Assembly (NCBI GenBank): GCA_012295275.1
Contig: CM022673.1
Location: forward strand, 20,545,913 to 20,609,912
Direction of reading: 5' to 3'
Source of the DNA: Chrysomallon squamiferum
Lineage: Eukaryota; Mollusca; Gastropoda; Neomphalida; Peltospiridae
Length of the DNA: 64,000 nt
Below, piece by piece: positions 1 to 13,700 of this stretch (positions within the stretch are counted from its first letter, which is position 1; the number at the start of each line of letters is the position of its first letter). The position numbers were made by a program, and so were the translations under genes. The notes beneath the pieces were generated by a model, which was given only the letters and a program-made list of their open reading frames with translations, had not been told where the DNA came from and made no database searches.

Positions 1-13
1 ATTATGATTGCAG

Positions 14-3000
14 GGATTAAAGCAAATGACACTTCTGGATATAGCAAAGAAAAAAGGGATGAAAACTCCTGTAAAAAACATGAACAAAAAAATACGTGCA
101 GCATCACCACCAAGAACTCCACCAATTGTTAAACGGTAAATGAAAACAAATGTGTGTTGTGTGTGTGCATTAATTTTTTAATTTTTTTTATTTTAAAAGT
201 AATAAAAAGTACAGAGAAAAGTTTAATAGCATTTTTAGATTTCTTCTTGATTGAAATTAATGAAATTACTGACAATTATCTTTACCATTATGATTTACCA
301 TTATTCTGACATTTCTCTCTCTCTCAGATATTAACTTACATTTTGCTAATTTCAGCTTATTAAATCTTCACAAAAATAATGAAAAAGTGAAGTTTGGTCT
401 TCTGGTGAAAAGGGCCATTCTAGTACTGGATGCCAAACAGCGGGCAAAATTGCCAAATGAAATTAAAGATATTGTTCAGAAAAGATATGAAGTTCATCAG
501 GAAAAAAAGATGATGTAAGTATGAACATTTCCCTTATTATTAAAAGTTCTGATTTTACTGGGGAGGGGGAGAAATGAAGCATTAATGTTTTTGTTTCAGG
601 TATGTGCAGATTGTTAGTGTGAGAATCATGCAAAATTGCCCTTGTGTAATCTATTTTCTGTTCATGCAAATTTATGGATAGGTGAACAATATTTTGATCA
701 TTGTTGAAAATAAAATGCCACTTGCTACATCATCAGAGTTGGCTTTGCATGACACTTTCTTGTTCAGTGGTGCATAAATTAATCCATTAAAACGAACAAC
801 AAACTTCAACATTATTAAATTAAACACAGTAATTTCAGAATAGTTTTCATATTAGAAACAGTAATTGTGACTTTATTTATATGTGTATAATAATATAACC
901 ATAAATTTAGGAAGCTGTCAGATTTGGGTTTTTTTAAATGTTGGGGGAAGTGTTTTTAGAAAAAAGAAAAAGTTACTATAATAGTTTCGATCTAATAAGA
1001 TATATTTTCAATTCCTTGTATTTGGTCCAGGACTGGAAATCAATGCATTTCATACAATTTCATACAGTTTTCTTTGATATTTATTTTAATAATATAAGAA
1101 ATTACTAATTACTTCTTTCAGTTTATCAAAGACACATCGATTATCAGTAACTTAATGCTATCTCAGTTTTATCTATGTATTCGAATTATTTAAAATTGTA
1201 TTACAAAAGCAAAACAGAAACCAAGAACACTAATATAATGATTTGTACAGATGTTTTATACAGGATTTTCTAGGAACCATGGAATATGATAATTTGGCTG
1301 TCAAAAATACCAATAATGTTTTCATTTAATTTAACCCTTTGATTTGTTTTTTGTTGTATATAAAGGTGGTTAGGGATTTGGTTATAATTATACCCCTTAT
1401 TGGTTTTTACAGTTTCACAAAAAAGAAAATAATATTTTTAACAGTCAGCATCACATTTCATACACTTGCACACACAACATTGGCTCTTGTTACGGTTACA
1501 GAGTTATCCATCTTATTCGTTTTGATAATTATTTATAATATTTTGTCTGTATTTTTTAACTTATTAAGAAATTGAATAGCAATTTTTAAACTGTTCTTAG
1601 GGAAAAAATGACTGCTGAAGAGAGAGAGGCATTCATTCAGTTGAAGAAAAAGAAAGAAAAGCAGAGGCAACTTGAAAGATTGAAAGAACTTCGAAGAGTA
1701 TGTTAATTCTTTTTTCTTAGATTCAAATATTTTAATTCTGGTAACTTAACATCATGAATTAGTTGACCAGTTCAGATCACTTGATTCATATTTAGAACAA
1801 ACAGTATGTAGAAGTGTAGAAATTTAATTAGGTTTGTACAACACTATAAATTGTTATTGTTTTTCTTTATCAGAAATTTGAAGATCAGGGATTGAATTTA
1901 TCGCCCTTGCCAGTACCAAAGCTTGTATCCACACCTGAAGGTTTGCCAAATGAAGCATTTGGTGATGTTGCTATGGTGACAGAGTTCATTAGTTGCTATG
2001 GTGGTTTACTGATGCCTGAGGATAAATATCCAATTCATACAGGTATAATATATTGTTTTATATAATAATAAACAGAATTAAGTAAATGAATTTGAAATGC
2101 AGTTCTGATATTTTTATTATTATTTCCATTTTTGTAACATTTTTTATTTGCTTTTCCATGTTTTATTTTTTTATTATAATTGTTATTTTTAAAAATAAGC
2201 TAAACAATTAAGAAAACAACAAATATGATCCCAAAGATGTTGTTGTGTAAACTAATTAATGTTTTTATAGATGCATTGATGAAAGCCCTTGTATCTGGTA
2301 AAAGTGGCTATGGATACCTGACACGAGTTTTAGTGATTTTGTTGCAGACATTATTGCAGGACCAGCTTGCTGAGGTAAGTTAATTATTGATAGAGAACTC
2401 TCAACAATTGACCCAGAAGGTTGTAACAGGCAGATGTGGCTTAAAACATTGTTTTAGCATAGTTTTTAGCCTCTATTACTGTCACAGAAGAATATCAGTT
2501 TGCCTTTTTAGCTTATTAAAACATTATTTCTATATATTTAACATATTATGGCTTGTACTGAAGTCTTTTAGCAAAATATAAGAATGATCCAGGGTGTTAA
2601 GAAATTAAAAACCACTCACTGACAATTATGTTAATTTTTGCTAATTAAAGTAAAGGAAACAAAAATTGAGTGGTTTAATCAGGATATTGTTGGAATCAAT
2701 TTTATGTGTAATTTTATGTTGAATTAGGATGGGTTGGTAAATTGTAATTTTACTATATCACATTAAAAAAAATGTATAACAGTTTCCTTAGTTAAAATTT
2801 TTAAAAAGAAAATGAATTAAATTTTAATTCTAATTAAAACCAGTGAAGTAAAGAAAAAATAGCTTAATATTATATTGAATTGAAAAATGAATTAATATTA
2901 AAAATTTTATATTAAATATTTAATATTTCAGGGCTATTCTGAACTAAAAGTTCAACTGTCAGATATTCCTGTGAATAATTACACTGTATCAGAACTTGTT

Positions 3001-6000
3001 CGACTTTGCCTACGTAAACATGACACTGATGATGGGGCAAGTGAAGGCTCATTTGAGGAGGAAGATCAGGAAGTGGTACATACTTCTTTTTAAAAGATCT
3101 TTTTTAATATAAAAAATAAAAAACAAATCTGATCTTTGAAAGAATAAAATGTTTTCAGGACATGTTTTTTTTTTTTACCAGATATCTGTAAACTTTTGTT
3201 CTATTATTTTATAATTTGTATGTTTGTACAGGTTTTACTCCTTTTATTTACAGTTTAATATTACTTTACTATTATTAAGAGGAGTAGTATCATCATCATT
3301 ACTTGGTTATTATTTTTTTATTATATTTAATTTGTTTTTGTAGCCTGATAGCATCATTGAATTACTGGAGCAACATGAGCTGTTTGAACTGGATCCGCTA
3401 CAGAAACTCGAAGTGTTGAAAGGTCTCTGTTTGAGAATTCTTGGTTCATACTCAGTGCAAGACTACATGGAGGAGAAACAGAAAGAATCGTCTGCTTTGT
3501 AGTAAGCCATTTGTCATGTTTTTAGATATTATAAAAATACTGTCAAACTGGAATACCTTAATGCCATAACCTACACTGGTTGTTCAAAGCCCAATCAGTA
3601 GAATGTTTATAAAAATTAGCTTGCCACTGTTAAAAACAGTAGCATATGGAAGGGGATCAGAAAGTTTCCTTTTATATTATCTTGTAATTAAAAATGGAAA
3701 TAAAAGACACCTTATAAATATTGTTTATAAATATGAGTATCTTCAAATGAACATTTATCCTTTGCACATTCTTTTCAATAAGAGAAGTATTTAAATTGTG
3801 TAATAACAATAACAATGAAATGAAGTGGTTGTTGTTTTTTTATGAAAAATAAATTGGGGCTAATAAAAAAAACAAATTTGCAGTCGCAGAATGCAGCAAG
3901 AACAAAGAAAGAAAAATGAAGAATTACGAGCAGAAAAAGAAAAGAAAAAAGAACAACAGGGAAAGGAAGAGAATGATGACAAGTCAGAAACAAAAGAAAA
4001 CAAAAGTGAAGATGCTTCAAAACAAGGTTCAAATATTGTCATAATCATTCCAATTAAGTTTCAGCTAAAGAGAACTATGAAATCCTTAGGTTTGCTTTTA
4101 AAATCTTCCAATTTTTAACTTCCTTAAAAAATCGTAAATTGTATTTACTTTAATTGTACATAAATGATTCTGTGAATATACATGCCTTCTTTTAATGCCA
4201 TAAGATTTTCAGTTTGTTTTCTCTTAGGATTAAAATTTACAGGACAAGATAAATTTTTCTAATTTGCAATTTAAAAAAATATAGCCAAAATATACCTAAT
4301 AAAATTAACCATTTTAAAAATGTCAGAGGTAAAAGCAAGTTTGTTGATTTGGTTGTAACAATTGTGTTGTTATTTACCCTGCAGGTTTAACACTGACAAG
4401 TTTCTATGGTGCACAGAATTCAAACACAGCACCTGCTGATGGACCAGCTAACAATGTGGCAGACCTTGATGCTGATGGTGATAATTTGGCCTCCGTTGTA
4501 AGAAGACGTAGGATGATGGTTGCTCAGGCTGCCTTGGAGAGAGAGAGAAAAGAAAGAGAAAGACGAATTCAGTAAGTGAAAAAATTTGGAATTGATTTTG
4601 ATGCCTTTCATTTTTGTAAGTGTGATAGATAAGAGAAGGAAGAATAGTTTGGAAGAACATCTGTGACTGAAGTATAACATATTATGATTGCTTAATAAGC
4701 AGTTCTACATATAATAGTATATCACAGGAAAGTAGACAGTAATAATGTGAGTGAAATGGAAAGACTAAAAACAACCAAAAAACCTGAAATTTTAAAAACA
4801 ATAATTTTTTTCCTCCTTCAGGTTGGAGAAGGAAATGGAAGAAGAAAGGAAACTGAGAGATAAAGAAAAGTTTGAAGAACAGTTTAAGGTGTGTGTATAG
4901 ATAGATAGATATACACATTTTTTTTTAATAAATCAAAAAACTTGATTGATTACTTTAGTCTTGAATTAATGTTTTATTTTCAAACGGGATGATCTTTAAG
5001 GTCACGAAAGATAACTGGAAAAATATAATTCATCACATCCGATTTTTAAAGTGACCAAAGTTCACTTTTTATTTTTTTTATTTTTTAAATGCTAATGTTA
5101 CATTTGTTCTGAATACAGACTGGTATAATACTTGCAAAGAAAGTTCTTAGAACTACTCCTATAGGAACAGACAGGAATCACAGTCGTTACTGGATTTTCA
5201 ACAGCTGTACGCCAGGATTGTTCATAGAAAAAGGTAACATGTTCATAAAAAAACAAAAATCTAATTTAAATGTTACTTTTCTAAAAATAAATGAACATTC
5301 TATATTTCTTGATTACAACTATAGCCATCATTAAATAATGTTTCTAAATCAATGATGTATCATTCTTACCTTTCTAAAATATTCCAACACTTCAACTTCT
5401 CCATAAGAATCATAGAAAAAAACCAAAAAACATAATTTTAAGTTTAATTGTATCTATTTTATATTTTGTAAATGTTGAGCAAGTGTGTTTCTGTGCTTTA
5501 TTAAACTTGATTATTTTGCAAAAGATTTCTAGCAAGCCATTATTCCAACAGAAAGCCTAAATCATAGCATGCATATCTGTGACTGTGTAATTATATTGTA
5601 GGCTGGGTAAACAGTGATGTAAACTACAGCACATTTAAGTCACCAGAAGGCAGAGATGCTGATAGTGTTCCATCCACTCCAAAAAAATCTGAAATCACAG
5701 AGTCAAAACCATTTACACCTGCAAAACGAGGTCGTCGCAGAAAAGATGAGGGTCAGACATCGTAAGTTGGGTTTTATTGATTTGGAAATGTCCAAGCTGA
5801 TTAATAATGTGTTGTCCAGTAATAAAAGTTGAAGAACAACAACTCTCTCTCACAGAGCCAGAAATTTACAGTTAATAAATTCTTGAGATCTGAGACAATT
5901 CAAAACTTACTTTTATTATATGAAGTCATATAAATCTGGCATTACACTACAGATTTAAAGAATGACCACAGTGATTAGGGAGACACATTGTGAAACATTT

Positions 6001-9000
6001 CTGACATTCCAGAAATGTTTTTTTGCCAATTTTTAGTTACACCATAATGATGAGGGTCGAGGATGTTGAAAATTAAAAATCTCAACAATAAATATAGTTT
6101 AAGTCTGAGAATTCTTTCTTAAATTTAAAATTCCACAAGGATTTTATTATGATCCTGTATTATCATTACTTTTTTGCAGCATTCCACATCCAGGACAGAA
6201 TCTGTGGTTTACCTATGATTCACTGAAAGATTTAGAAAAACTGATGAGCAGTCTTCATCCACAAGGTTCCCGTGAGAGTGCACTGAGGCAGGAGGTGAAA
6301 AAGAACTATGACAGCATCAGCAAAAATATAATACTAGCACAACGGCAAGTATTCCTGGCATACTTAGATAATTCAGTACTATTTGCTTTTTATATTTATT
6401 TCTACATTTGTTTTTCTGTTCTAAGCTAAATTAAACATTAAATTGATAATTTATATACATAAACCATTTGATATTAATTTGAAACTACATCACTGAAAAA
6501 TAATAACTGATTGTTTTTAATGTTACTTATTTATTTATAATGTAAGAAAGAGTCCTAATGGAAGTTAACAGACTTCAGAATATTTTAAAGTTTGAATCTG
6601 TGATGAAAGTGCAGGGGTCCAGAACACAGTCAGGAATGTGGACTGTTGACTTGAGACGTCTGCATGTGGCAGAAATTGTCTCAAGAAGGATATGCAGCTG
6701 TCTGAGATTTAATATTAGATTATTCAGAATATTTTATTTTATTTTATTTTTCATGGGTTTAAAATGTTTATGTTTTTTTTTGTTTTTTTTTAAATAGAAC
6801 AAACCTGGAATTAAGAGAGTCTGATGGAGAAGTTGAAATGTTGGAAGGTTTTAGAAAGGTGAGAACCGTATCATTTGTATATAAAACATTATTTAATGGT
6901 AGCTATAGTTGTAATCCAGAAGTAAAGAACAAAGAGTTTTATCCTATTCAATTCACTATTTCAAAACATTTCCTAGGCATTTTAAATGTTCTGATCAGGA
7001 ATGATTTGATGTTTTTCAACTTTGTTTTTGCTTTTTATTAATAATCATTAAAAATCATTTATTAATTAATTAATTTATTTATTTAATTTCTTTTTTAAAC
7101 ACAGGAACTTCAGGACACAGAGTTAAGATTGAGAAATGGTGGACTTGGTGGTGTTAATGATTTTGGAAAGTGGGAAGGAAAACTTCTATCTACCAAAGAA
7201 ATATCAGAACTAGTAAGTGTTTAGAACAAGGAAGTTAAATAATTACATAATAAATTTTTGTTTTAATCCATGATGAAAGTGCAGGGGTCCAGAACACAGT
7301 TGGAAATGTGGACTGTCGACTCCAGATATCTGCATGTGGCAGAATATATCTGGAGAAGGATACGCAGCTCTCTGAGATTTAAACATAATTTCTTATTATA
7401 TAGCTACATTTCAGAAATTAAAATGTGTCAGGAAGCAGTTTCTGAAATATACAGTTTGCCATAAAATAAAACAAAGAAAATAGTGTGAGTGCACATTCAA
7501 AACATTTTCAAATAATGTTTAATTAATAAAAATAAATAATGTAGTATAACTGATTGGTTCCTGGTTTAAAATACTTATATCTACAAATAATGAATAAATA
7601 TTAAGTATTGTGGGAACAATATATCAAAGCTGCTCTTTACTATGTCTAATCTTTCCTGTACGTAACTGCATGTTTTCATTTACTCTCTGACATTTTATTT
7701 TTGTCACTTTGTGTGAAAGTTAAGACTGAAAAATAGTGGATTTGGTGATGTTTCTGATTTTTGAAAAGTGGGAAGGAAAACTTCTTTCCACCAAAGAAAT
7801 CTTAGCACTAGTAAGTGTTTAGAACAAGGAAGTTACATAATTACATAATACATTTTTGTTTTAATCCATGATGAAAGTGCAGGGGTGCAGAACACAGTTG
7901 GAAATGTGGACTGTCGACTCCAGATATCTGCATGTGGCAGAATATATCTGGAGAAGGATACGCAGCTCTCTGAGATTTAAACATAATTTCTTATTATATA
8001 GCTACAATTCAGGAATTAAAATGTGTCAGGAAGATTTTTCTGAAATATACAGTTTGCCATAAAATAAAACAAAGAAAATTGTGTGTGTGTGTGTGCGCGT
8101 GCATTCAAAAATTTTAATGTTAAAGTTGAGTCATTATGCAACTCGCTGCAAGAAACAAAATTTATATTAGTTTTCTGATGTCAGTGGAAATAGGTTTGTA
8201 TTTTGTCATTAAACAATGCAAAAACATTTTCAAATATTATTTTAATTAATAAATATAGGTAGGATAATTGATTGGTTCCTAATTTAAAATATTTATGTCT
8301 ACAAATAATGAATAAATTTTGAGTATTGAGGGGACAAATGTATCAAAACTCATCTATTCTGTGTCTCTAACCTTTCCTGAAAGTAACTACATGGTTTCAT
8401 TTACACTGACATTGCGTCAGTGGTGTGAAAGTTAAGATTGAGAAATGGTGGACTTGGTGGTGTTTCTGATTTTGGAAAGTGGGAAGGAAAACTTCTTTCC
8501 ACCAAAGAAATCTCAGCACTAGTAAGTGTTTAGAACAAGGGCCCAAGGAAGTTAAATAATTACATAATAGATTTTTGTTTTAATCCATGATGAAAGTGCA
8601 GGGGTCCAGAACACAGTTGGAAATGTGGACTGTTGACTCCAGATATCTGCATGTGGTAGAATATATCTGGAGAAGGATACGCAGCTCTCTGAGATTTTAG
8701 CTTTATTTTCTTATTATATAGCCTCAATTCAGAAATTAAAATGTGTCAGGAAGAAGTTTCTGAAATATACAGTTTGCCATAAAATAAAACAAAGAAAATA
8801 GTGGGAGTGCACATTCAAAACATTTTCAAATAATGTTTAATTAATAAAAATAAATAATGTAGTATAACTGATTGGTTCCTGGTTTAAAATACTTATATCT
8901 ACAAATAATGAATAAATATTAAGTATTGTGGGAACAATATATCAAAGCTGCTCTTTACTATGTCTAATCTTTCCTGTACGTAACTGCATGTTTTCATTTA

Positions 9001-10733
9001 CTCTCTGACATTTTATTTTTGTCACTTTGTGTGAAAGTTAAGACTGAAAAATAGTGGATTTGGTGATGTTTCTGATTTTTTGAAAATGGGAAGGAAAACT
9101 TCTTTCCACCAAATAAATCTCAGCACTAGTAAGTGTTTAGAACAAGGAAGTTACATAATTACATAATAGATTTTTGTTTTAATCCATGATGAAAGTGCAG
9201 GGGTGCAGAACACAGTTGGAAATGTGGACTGTCGACTCCAGATATCTGCATGTGGCAGAATATATCTGGAGAAGGATACGCAGCTCTCTGAGATTTAAAC
9301 ATAATTTCTTATTATATAGCTACAGTTCAGGAATTAAAATGTGTCAGGAAGATTTTTCTGAAATATACAGTTTGCCATAAAATAAAACAAAGAAAATTGT
9401 GTGTGTGTGTGTGTGTGTGTGTGTTCGCGTGCATTCAAAAATTTTAATGTTAAAGTTGAGTCATTATGCAACTCGCTGCAAGAAACAAAATTTATATTAG
9501 TTTTCTGATGTCAGTGGAAATAGGTTTGTATTTTGTCATTAAACAATGCAGAAAACGTTTTCAAATATTATTTTAATTAATAAATATAGGTAGGATAATT
9601 GATTGGTTCCTAATTTAAAATATTTATGTCTACAAATAATGAATAAATTTTGAGTATTGAGGGGACAAATGTATCAAAGCTCATCTATTCTGTGTCTCTA
9701 ACCTTTCCTGAAAGTAACTACATGGTTTCATTTACACTGACATTTTATTTTTGTCAGTGGTGTGAAAGTTAAGATTGAGAAAGGGTGGACTTGGTGGTGT
9801 TTCTGATTTTGGAAAGTGGGAAGGAAAACTTCTTTCCACCAAAGAAATCTCAGCACTAGTAAGTGTTTAGAACAAGGGCCCAAGGAAGTTAAATAATTAC
9901 ATAATAGATTTTTGTTTTAATCCATGATGAAAGTGCAGGGGTCCAGAACACAGTTGGAAATGTGGACTGTTGACTCCAGATATCTGCATGTGGTAGAATA
10001 TATCTGGAGAAGGATACGCAGCTCTCTGAGATTTTAGCTTTATTTTCTTATTATATAGCCTCAATTCAGAAATTAAAATGTGTCAGGAAGAAGTTTCTGA
10101 AATATACAGTTTGCCATAAAATAAAACAAAAAAATTAGTGGGAGTGCACATTCAAAACATTTTCAAATAAAGTTTAATTAATAAAAATAAATAATGTAGT
10201 ATAACTGATTGGTTCCTGGTTTAAAATACTTATATCTACAAATAATGAATAAATATTAAGTATTGTGGGAACAATATATCAAAGCTGCTCTTTACTATAT
10301 CTAATCTTTCCTGTATGTAACTGCATGTTTTCATTTACTCTCTGACATTTTATTTTTGTCACTTTGTATGAAAGTTAAGATTGAGAAATGGTGGACTTGG
10401 TGGTGTTTCTGATTTTTGGAAAGTGGGAAGGAAAACTTCTTTCCACCAAAGAAATATCAGAACTAGTAAGTGTTTAGAACAAGGAAGTTAAATAATTACA
10501 TAATAGATTTTTGTTTTAATCCATGATGAAAGTGCAGGGGTCCAGAACACAGTTGGAAATGTGGACTGTCGACTCCAGATATCTGCATGTGGCAGAATAT
10601 ATCTGGAGAAGGATACGCAGCTCTCTGAGATTTAAACATAATTTCTTATTATATAGCTGCATTTCAGAAATTAAAATGTGTCAGTAAGTAGCTTCTGAAA
10701 TATACAGTTTGCCATAAAATAAAACAAAGAAAA

Positions 10734-10790
<57 letters not shown>

Positions 10791-13700
10791 CATTCAACAA
10801 TTTTAATGTTAAAGTTGTCATTATGCAACTCACTGCAAGAAACAAAATTTATATTAGTTTTCTGATGTCAGTGGAAATAGGTTTGTATTTTGTCATTAAA
10901 CAATGCAGAAAACATTTTCAAATATTATTTTAATTAATAAAAATAAATATAGGTAGGATAATTGATTGGTTCCTAATTTAAAATATTTATGTCTACAAAT
11001 AATGAATAAATTTTGAGTATTGAGGGGACAAATGTATCAAAGCTGATCTATTCTGTGTGTCTAACCTTTCCTGAAAGTAACTACGTGGTTTCATTTACAC
11101 TCTGACATTGTGTCAGTGGTGTGAAAGTTAAGATTGAGAAATGGTGGACTTGGTGGTGTTTCTGATTTTGGAAAGTGGGAAGGAAAACTTCTTTCCACCA
11201 AAGAAATATCAGAACTAGTAAATGTTTAGAAAAGAAAGTTAAATAATTACATAATAGATTTTTGTTTTAATCCATGATGAAAGTGCAGGGGTCCAGAACA
11301 CAGTTGGAAATGTGGACTGTCGACTCCAGATATCTGCATGTGGCAGAATATATCTGGAGAAGGATACGCAGCTCTCTGAGATTTAAACATAATTTCTTAT
11401 TATATAGCTACAGTTCAGAAATTAAAATGTGTCAGGAAGATTTTTCTGAAATATACAGTTTGCCATAAAATAAAACAAAAGAAAATAGTGTGTATGTGTG
11501 TGTGTGTGTCTATACACACATTTAAAAACTTGAATGTTAAAGTTGAGTCATAACACAACTTGCATAATAATAAATTTATATTATTTTTCTGATGTCAGAG
11601 GAAATAGGTTCTTCTTTTATCATTAAAACAATGCAGAAAACATTTTCAAATAATTTTTAATTAATAAAAATAAATATATATATATTAAGTATTATGGGGA
11701 CACGTATTTCAAAGCTGCTCTTTACTATGTCTAACCTTTCCTGAAAGTAACTACATGTTTTCATTTACTCTCTGACATTTTATTTTTGTTAATTTGTGTG
11801 AAAGTTAAGACTGAAAAATGGTGGACTTGGTGGTGTTTCCAATTTTGGAAACTGGGAAGGAAGACTTCTTTCCACCAAACAATTCTCAGAACTAGTAAAT
11901 GTTTAGAAAAAGAAAGTTACATAATACATTTTTGTTTTAATCCATGATGAAAGTGCAGGGGTCCAGAACACAGTTGGAAATGTGGACTGTCGACTCCAGA
12001 TATCTGCATGTGGCAGAATATATCTGGAGAAGGATACGCAGCTCTCTGAGATTTAAACATAATTTCTTATTATATAGCTACATTTCAGAAATTAAAATGT
12101 GTCAGTAAGTAGCTTCTGAAATATACAGTTTGCCATAAAATAAAACAAAGAAAATAGTGCGTGTGTGTGTGCATATTCAAAAATTTGAATATTAAAGTTG
12201 AGTCATTACTTCAATAAATTTATATTATTTTTCTGGTTATGGTGAAAATAGGTTCTTATTTTGTCATTAAAATACTGCAGAAAACATTTTCAAATAATGT
12301 TTTAATGAATAAAAATAAATATAGGTAGGATAATTGATTGGTTCCTGGCTTAAATGATAAAATTAATAAATATTGAGTATTAAGAGGAGACATGTATCAA
12401 AGCTGATATTTTTTCTGTGCGTCTAACCTTTCCTGAAAGTAACCTCATGTTTTCATTTATACTTTTTATGTGTTGTCAGTTTGTGTGAAATATTAGTGAC
12501 AGTTGCTAAAATTTCATAAACAGTGGTGACAACATTTTATTTCAAATTATACCACTGTGAAGGCAGGTTATTATGATCTGTGATGAACATGCAGGAGTCG
12601 ACTGCAGATATCTGCATGTGGTAGAAATTGGCTGGTGAAGGATAGGTAGCTGACTAAGTTTTTCAGAATTTACATTTAAAAGTTTTAACAAATGCATTTT
12701 AAAACAGTTTTAGTCCTTTATCCCAACATTTCCACCTCTATAATTCAAGATTTTGTGTTATGTACTCCAGATTAATATCTGAATATAGATAATATAATAT
12801 TTCGTTAACTTTAAAATGAAAATTTTCTTTTAATTATCAGTCAGTTTATGATTTCCTTCATCTTCAATTTCAGGGTTCCTGTTTAAAAGAGGTGCAGTCA
12901 CATGTTCTCGAAAAGTTTCTGAAAGGTTTTATGAAACCAAAGGTTCCAAAAGCCCAAACAACCATTATACACAATACTGAAGACCATATCAAAGGTAGAA
13001 CATTATTTTTATTATTTTTCTATAGATTTACCAATTCAGGTTTATAAATAACATTTTGTTTCTGGAATTAAATTGGTTCCATCACACAACTTGTGAGTTC
13101 TTGTTTAAAAAAAGTAAAAGTAACACAAAGTCCCCAGAAAACTACTGAATAGCTTTTAAATATAAATATGGATATGTCTGTGTATCGTGCTTTATAAAGA
13201 ATAATGATCTAAGCTTCAGCTTTTTTCAAAACTAACATCAGTTATACACAATACTGAAGACCATATCAAAGGTAGAACATTATTTTTATTATTTTTCTAT
13301 AGATTTACCAATTCAGGTTTATAAATAACATTTTGTTTCTGGAATTAAATTGGTTCCATCACACAACTTGTGAGTTCTTGTTTAAAAAAAGTAAAAGTAA
13401 CACAAAGTCCCCAGAAAACTACTGAATAGCTTTTAAATATAAATATGGATATGTCTGTGTATCGTGCTTTATAAAGAATAATGATCTAAGCTTCAGCTTT
13501 TTTCAAAACTAACATCAGTTACTGTAATTTCAGAAGAAGATGTTGGTGTTGAGGATGATGAGGATGACAAGAAACGATCATCACGAATAGCACAGTGGAG
13601 AGATGCAATAGACAGCTGCCAGACTCTGTCCAGACTTCATGTTCTTCTTGGAATGTTTGACTCCTGCATCAAATGGGAGAAATCAGCAGAAAATGCAGTA

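Larger units (their letters stand above)
7123..12053 (+). repeat. Alternating tandem array carrying snoRNA and exon-15 copies
   Basis: Box C start positions are 7270, 7868, 8587, 9186, 9924, 10523, 11274 and 11944. The spacings are 598, 719, 599, 738, 599, 751 and 670, so two unit types alternate and the true repeat is a dimer of about 1.32-1.35 kb. Each unit holds a snoRNA-like element, an AT-rich spacer (with GT repeats in the longer type), and a copy of the last 90 nt of BAZ1B exon 15 with its donor. The array fills most of the 5.66-kb intron 15. Confidence 0.9.

Noticed and set aside
7270-11468. Repeated 64-residue reading frames starting MMKVQG at 7270, 7868, 9186 and 11274, as a small protein family
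   Set aside because: They coincide with the box C/D-like element. The intron 14 copy preserves hairpin pairing but not the protein, other copies (8587, 9924) are broken by early stops, and the frame lies within introns.
8432-11894. Copies of exon 15 as functional alternative exons
   Set aside because: Every copy has lost the acceptor and first 18 nt; the nearest AG leads to an immediate stop; three copies are frameshifted.
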